NCBI GenBank assembly: GCA_003446315.1
Contig: DMBA01000107.1
Span: 1-9,437 of the forward strand
From: Ruminococcus sp.
Lineage (GTDB): Bacteria; Bacillota; Clostridia; Oscillospirales; Ruminococcaceae
Length of the DNA stretch: 9,437 nt
Reading direction: 5' to 3'
The translations under genes and the position numbers were made by a program. Positions within the stretch are counted from its first letter, which is position 1. Each line of letters starts with the position of its first letter. The notes below the pieces were generated by a model. That model ran no database searches. It had not been told where the DNA came from and saw only the letters and a list, made by a program, of their open reading frames with translations. This document shows positions 5,928-9,437 of the stretch, piece after piece.

Positions 5928-7091
5928 ATGAAACAGAATCGTTACCATCTGACAGCAATTGCACTGTCGGCACTGCTGCTTTGCAGCAACGGACTGACTG
6001 CGTGCAGCAATACCGATTCCGCAGAAACGGAGCCGGCAGAACAGTCGGTCGCAGAGATCATTTCGGAAGAAACCGAAGCTGTCTCTGCGCAGACTGAAAC
6101 AACGACAGCAGAAGCATCATCGGAAACAGAAACCACAACAACGAAAGCTGAAAATGTCGGGCAGATCGCTGCTCCTTCTGCCGTGGAATATAACGCGGAA
6201 GAACAGGATACAATGGTGCAGGAGGCACAGGAAGTGCTGGAGCAATTCCTGCAAGCCTGCCGGAACAACGATGAAGACGCAGTCATGAAGCTGTCCAATA
6301 TCGGTCTTGCGCTTGGCTCGTTCGGCGCGGTTGACGATACAGAGCAATCGGATGAGCAGATCCGCAGCGAAATGATGAATGCACTCAGCGGGCTTACGGA
6401 TTTCCGTATCTCCAACGGCGCATTTGAGCAGGAGATCATGGATCGGTATAATCAATACCGGACAGAGATCTTCGGCGAGATCGACGGCATGGAAGCGGAT
6501 GCCGGTGACGATGACCTGAAGATCATCTCGATGGTGCAGAATCTCTATCAGCCGGTTGACGGTGTCTGCACCTTTGAAGTGGAAGCGACCGAAGACGGCG
6601 AGACTCAGACCGATACGATGTATCTGCTGCGGATGAACGGCAAATGGATCGTGGATATCGCTTTGATCCCGTCGCTGGTCGGGTATACGGCACGCGCAAA
6701 AGACGTTGCTGCGAATACCGCCGCAAAAGATGTCAAGAATGCGGCAAATACCGCACTGGTTGAGATGGATGATGCGGGTATGAATGTGCAGCTTCTGGAT
6801 GGTGCACATTATTTTAAGCCGGAAGATTTTGCAGATGTGCCGGCTGTTGATACCGTCCGCACGGAAGAGGATGCCGTCAATCGCTTGAAAAAAGGAATGC
6901 TGGAATATTTTGCGGATGTACCCGAATACGATCAGGTCGCATTGAAAATCGACGGCGGCATGTGTATTGCAGTTGCCGTTGCGCTCAAGGACGGCGAAAA
7001 AACGCAGTTCGGCAGTTATCCGCTGCTTGAGGATGATACGGAATACACGGATATTGAAGCTGTATTGCGTGCGGTCGATTCATCGCAGTAA
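5928..7091 (+). CDS. Lipoprotein with NTF2-like and pseudopilin-like regions
   Basis: The 387-residue product begins with a lipoprotein signal peptide: MKQNRYH, a hydrophobic core at about 8-19, and lipobox LTAC with the lipidated Cys at 26. It should be anchored on the outer face of the membrane. Residues 28-80 are a Thr/Glu/Ala/Ser-rich linker. Residues about 92-250 contain QEVLEQFLQACRNNDEDAVM near the start and YLLRMNGKWIVDIALIP (232-248) near the end, a pattern common in NTF2-like Gram-positive lipoproteins. Residues 255-387 differ: AANTAAKDVKNAANTALVEM (261-280), then a helix and strand region with ALKIDGGMCIAVAVAL and FGSYPLL. This resembles the globular part of Ruminococcus-type type IV pilin/pseudopilin proteins without their N-terminal helix. 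Neither assignment is confirmed by a search. The RBS is GGAGG at 5919-5923. It opens the three-gene stretch between ruvA and ruvB. Function unknown. Confidence 0.85.
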   Translation: MKQNRYHLTAIALSALLLCSNGLTACSNTDSAETEPAEQSVAEIISEETEAVSAQTETTTAEASSETETTTTKAENVGQIAAPSAVEYNAEEQDTMVQEAQEVLEQFLQACRNNDEDAVMKLSNIGLALGSFGAVDDTEQSDEQIRSEMMNALSGLTDFRISNGAFEQEIMDRYNQYRTEIFGEIDGMEADAGDDDLKIISMVQNLYQPVDGVCTFEVEATEDGETQTDTMYLLRMNGKWIVDIALIPSLVGYTARAKDVAANTAAKDVKNAANTALVEMDDAGMNVQLLDGAHYFKPEDFADVPAVDTVRTEEDAVNRLKKGMLEYFADVPEYDQVALKIDGGMCIAVAVALKDGEKTQFGSYPLLEDDTEYTDIEAVLRAVDSSQ

Positions 7092-7135
7092 GCGGTTCAC
7101 AAACAGAAAAATAAACTGTGAAGGAGGATCCCACT

Positions 7136-7861
7136 ATGAATTTGGATGAGTTGCTGAAAGAAGCGATCACAAAACCGGAAAAGCGTTCCATGTTTTTGCA
7201 GATGCTGATTAAAAGTGATGTGTATGTCATTTGTAAGCATCCGGTCAAGACGGATGAGATCAATGGCGGTATCTCGATGGAGCTGGTGACGACCCAGAAT
7301 CCGGACGGTGATATTTTCATCCCGTTTTTCACAAGCTACCGTTCCTTGCAGCAGTTCGCAAAGCGGTATGTCAATTGTTACCGGCTGAACTGCCTGCGGC
7401 TGTTTGATTTGATCCAGTCGGCAAATGCAGTGCTGAACCCGAATTCATACGGCAAGGAATTTTCTTCACAGGAGATCAAAAGCATCCTCATGGTGGCGCG
7501 GAATCTGAATATTCCGGCGATCTCCATGAAGGAAGAAGAAACCATTGAATACCGGAAAACGCAGAAGAATCTGGATCATTTGCTGCGCCCGATGACACGG
7601 TATCTGACCCGGCAGGCGAATGTGGATGCGTGCTATCTGGTCGAGATGGTGCGCGGCTGCGAAAAGCCGCAGATCCTGTTCGTGTTTGATATGAACGGCA
7701 ATACCAGAAAGCTGTTTTTCCCGCTTTCCAAGTATATGCAGAATTATACCAAATCCGGCGATTCACTGGTCTTTATCAGTCTGGAAGAACAGGCTGCACA
7801 GAAAGCAGTCAAGGATATTGATCCGTTTTATGTCCGCAAAAAGCGCTTTTTCGAACGCTGA
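7136..7861 (+). CDS. SseB-family protein
   Basis: A 241-residue soluble protein without signal peptide or membrane segment. The N-terminal half (about 4-123) shows the SseB N-terminal pattern: SMFLQMLIKSDVYVI at 18-32, a strand pair, then DGDIFIPFFTSYRSLQQFAKR at 57-77, the family's (I/L)P(L/F)FTS-x3-L-x2-F signature. The C-terminal half (about 140-238) has VDACYLVEM, KPQILFVFDM, and a DIDPFYVRKK ending typical of the SseB C-terminal domain. SseB was named for enhanced serine sensitivity in E. coli; the biochemical role is not settled, and Gram-positive members are found in varied contexts. ATG 7136 is chosen because AAGGAGG (7121-7127) lies 8 bases upstream; the in-frame GTG at 7118 precedes the RBS. 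The gene follows the lipoprotein by 44 bases and is probably co-transcribed. Confidence 0.85.
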   Translation: MNLDELLKEAITKPEKRSMFLQMLIKSDVYVICKHPVKTDEINGGISMELVTTQNPDGDIFIPFFTSYRSLQQFAKRYVNCYRLNCLRLFDLIQSANAVLNPNSYGKEFSSQEIKSILMVARNLNIPAISMKEEETIEYRKTQKNLDHLLRPMTRYLTRQANVDACYLVEMVRGCEKPQILFVFDMNGNTRKLFFPLSKYMQNYTKSGDSLVFISLEEQAAQKAVKDIDPFYVRKKRFFER

Positions 7862-7905
7862 ACCATTTCATATGATGATTTTTACAGTCAGGAAAGGATA
7901 TTGCA

Positions 7906-8817
7906 ATGCCACCTTCTCGTAAACCTTCCAGTTCTCATTCGTCCCGTCCGGCGCGTCATACTTCTCATTCTTCCCATCACAGCTCCCACAGCTCCCATTC
8001 CTCTTACCATTCAACGCATCATTCTTCTTATCACCGTCCGCAGTATCATTCCAATTACAGCCATCATTCATCCAATTCCGGCTTTTTGGGCGGATTGCTG
8101 CTCGGCAGCCATCTGGGACAGCAGAATCAATCCGGCGGAACAACGATCGTAAACAATTATGCACAGCAGCAGCCCGCTGCTCAATTATATGACTGCCCCT
8201 ACTGCGGCAGCAGAGTGACCGGCGTGCCGTCACAAAACGGACTTTCTTCGCTTTCCTGCCCGAATTGCGGCGGTGTCTTGCAGCAGAACAATGCTGTTTT
8301 TCAGCAGCAGCAGCCGGCACAGCAGTTTATTCAGTCGCCGGCATTTGCGGGTGATTATAATGCGCGTGCTGTACAGAGCAACCGGAATCAGGGACGTTCC
8401 TGCCTTGCCACTGTGATCGGCTTTGTGATGGTCGCAGTGATTATTGCATGCATCCTGTTTTTCCTGTTCCGCGGAAATGCCGGAAGCAATCAGGGCTATT
8501 CCAATACGACCAATTATAACTACAGCGATTCGCATGAGGACAGCATCTATGTTCCGGCGCTGGAACGCTATGTGGACTGGAATAATGAATACGACAGCTA
8601 TTATGACAGGGAAACAGATTGCTATTTCTTCCTGAATCAGGAAATGAATCCGCCGATCTGGCAATATTGGTTTGAAGAAGTCTCATCCCGTTACGGCGAT
8701 TACGGCTGGATGGAATGGGATGATGATGAGCGCTGCTGGTATATTCAGGAAGGTGCGAATTCGTGGGTGAAACTGCCGGAATCGGAGTATACCAATTATC
8801 TCTGGCATATGGACTAA
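7906..8817 (+). CDS. His/Ser-rich zinc-ribbon membrane protein with aromatic C-terminal domain
   Basis: A 303-residue protein of no recognised family. Residues 8-58 are extremely rich in Ser and His, with 14 His between 11 and 54 in SSH-type repeats. A Gly/Leu motif GFLGGLLLGSHLG (59-71) and a Gln-rich stretch follow. A zinc ribbon has C97-P-Y-C100 and C118-P-N-C121 with 17 residues between the pairs. After another Gln-rich linker (125-163) a single transmembrane segment spans about 166-188. A Tyr/Asn/Asp-rich spacer leads to an acidic, aromatic domain (215-303) with two similar units, Y233-D-x-E-x2-C-Y-F and W271-D-x-D-x-x-C-W-Y, each followed by a Trp. With no signal peptide, the His-rich and zinc parts are probably cytosolic and the aromatic domain outside, though the topology is inferred. 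The RBS GGAAAGG (7891-7897) lies 8 bases before ATG. It follows sseB by 44 bases and precedes ruvB by 27. Confidence 0.85.
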   Translation: MPPSRKPSSSHSSRPARHTSHSSHHSSHSSHSSYHSTHHSSYHRPQYHSNYSHHSSNSGFLGGLLLGSHLGQQNQSGGTTIVNNYAQQQPAAQLYDCPYCGSRVTGVPSQNGLSSLSCPNCGGVLQQNNAVFQQQQPAQQFIQSPAFAGDYNARAVQSNRNQGRSCLATVIGFVMVAVIIACILFFLFRGNAGSNQGYSNTTNYNYSDSHEDSIYVPALERYVDWNNEYDSYYDRETDCYFFLNQEMNPPIWQYWFEEVSSRYGDYGWMEWDDDERCWYIQEGANSWVKLPESEYTNYLWHMD

Positions 8818-8844
8818 GAACAGGAAATCGGAGAACAGCAAAGC

Positions 8845-9437
8845 ATGATTGAAACAGGAACACCGGTGTATGAGGACGAGGAACGGCTTTCCAGCCCGGA
8901 AGTGCTCTCGCAGGACGGCGAACTGGAAGTCTCCCTGCGTCCGAAAACACTGCATGATTACATCGGGCAGGATCAGGTCAAGGAGAATCTTGCGGTTTAT
9001 ATCGAGGCTGCAAGAAGACGGGGCGAACCGCTTGACCATGTTCTGCTTTACGGGCCGCCGGGACTCGGCAAAACAACGCTTTCAGGCATCATTGCGCATG
9101 AACTCGGTGTGAATCTGCGGATCACATCGGGGCCTGCGATCGAGAAGCCGGGTGATCTGGCTGCCTTGCTGACCAATCTGGGCAGAGGCGATGTCTTGTT
9201 TGTCGATGAGATCCACCGGCTGTCCAGAGCCGTTGAGGAAGTGCTGTATCCGGCACTGGAAGACAGAGCACTGGATATCATGATCGGCAAGGGGCCTTCT
9301 GCGCGGAGCATCCGGGTGGATTTGCAGCCGTTTACGCTGGTCGGCGCGACAACAAGAGCCGGACAACTGACCGCACCGCTAAGGGATCGCTTCGGGATCG
9401 TGCAGCGTCTGGAGCTGTATACGCCGGAGCAGCTTTG
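8845..9437 (+). CDS. ruvB: Holliday junction branch migration helicase RuvB, 5' part (runs off window)
   Basis: Hexameric AAA+ ATPase that drives branch migration of Holliday junctions bound by RuvA. The first 197 codons are present of a family of usually 330-350. Residues 1-28 form an acidic N-terminal lead before the conserved [20 protein letters not shown]. Walker A is GPPGLGKT at 70-77 and Walker B is LFVDEIHRL at 118-126. The RuvB-specific [19 protein letters not shown] (94-112) and the sensor region [20 protein letters not shown] (166-185) are intact. The 3' lid and winged-helix parts lie beyond the window. A GGAG RBS at 8830-8833 stands 11 bases before ATG 8845. The gene starts only 27 bases after the zinc-ribbon gene and has no promoter of its own that I can see, so it is probably read through from upstream. 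Confidence 0.97.
   Translation, partial: MIETGTPVYEDEERLSSPEVLSQDGELEVSLRPKTLHDYIGQDQVKENLAVYIEAARRRGEPLDHVLLYGPPGLGKTTLSGIIAHELGVNLRITSGPAIEKPGDLAALLTNLGRGDVLFVDEIHRLSRAVEEVLYPALEDRALDIMIGKGPSARSIRVDLQPFTLVGATTRAGQLTAPLRDRFGIVQRLELYTPEQL

Noticed and set aside
7868..8320. 150-codon minus-strand frame opposite the His-rich gene
   Set aside because: It is a shadow of the His/Ser-rich repeats, has no RBS or domain, and is contradicted by the well-supported + strand gene with zinc ribbon and TM segment.

Overview
All recognisable genes lie on the + strand. The window looks like a chromosomal housekeeping segment of a low-GC-lineage Gram-positive anaerobe, most likely a Ruminococcus-type member of the Clostridia (Oscillospiraceae). 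This is inferred from RNase Y (rny), strong AGGAGG-type ribosome binding sites, TTG/GTG-tolerant starts, a secreted Thr-rich protein with a cohesin-like domain, a Clostridia-style SseB protein, and a lipoprotein with Thr/Glu-rich linker and pseudopilin-like tail. No transposase, phage gene, CRISPR array, tRNA or rRNA was seen.

Layout. Positions 1-753 hold the 3' end of a surface or secreted protein (Thr/Pro/Ala-rich linker, then a cohesin-like beta domain). A strong sigma-A promoter (782-810, overlapped by a 14-bp palindrome) starts a long (~270 nt), hairpin-rich leader before rny (1088-2776), the membrane-anchored endoribonuclease of the mRNA decay machinery. A perfect 11-bp inverted repeat separates it from a polytopic membrane protein of the O-antigen ligase/polymerase (Wzy_C) type (2839-4392). 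A terminator-like hairpin (4414-4447) and a new extended -10 promoter (4495-4524) follow.

That promoter serves ruvC (4555-5034). Between ruvC and ruvA (5215-5814, TTG start) sits a 166-bp foldback element with perfect 15-bp terminal inverted repeats (5033-5198). It looks like a MITE whose first base pairs form part of the ruvC stop codon. After ruvA come three genes in close succession: a lipoprotein (5928-7091), an SseB-family protein (7136-7861) and a His/Ser-rich, zinc-ribbon, single-TM protein with an aromatic C-terminal domain (7906-8817). The 5' part of ruvB (8845 to the window edge) closes the window.

How the genes work together. RuvA, RuvB and RuvC form the Holliday-junction branch-migration and resolution machinery. 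Here the three genes are co-directional but interrupted, first by the foldback element and then by three cell-envelope-type genes between ruvA and ruvB. Tight spacing from 7091 onward (44, 44 and 27 nt gaps) suggests the lipoprotein, SseB, zinc-ribbon and ruvB genes are co-transcribed. The most unusual items are the foldback element, the structured rny leader, and the uncharacterised trio between ruvA and ruvB. I did not find a convincing new multi-gene defence or metabolic system.
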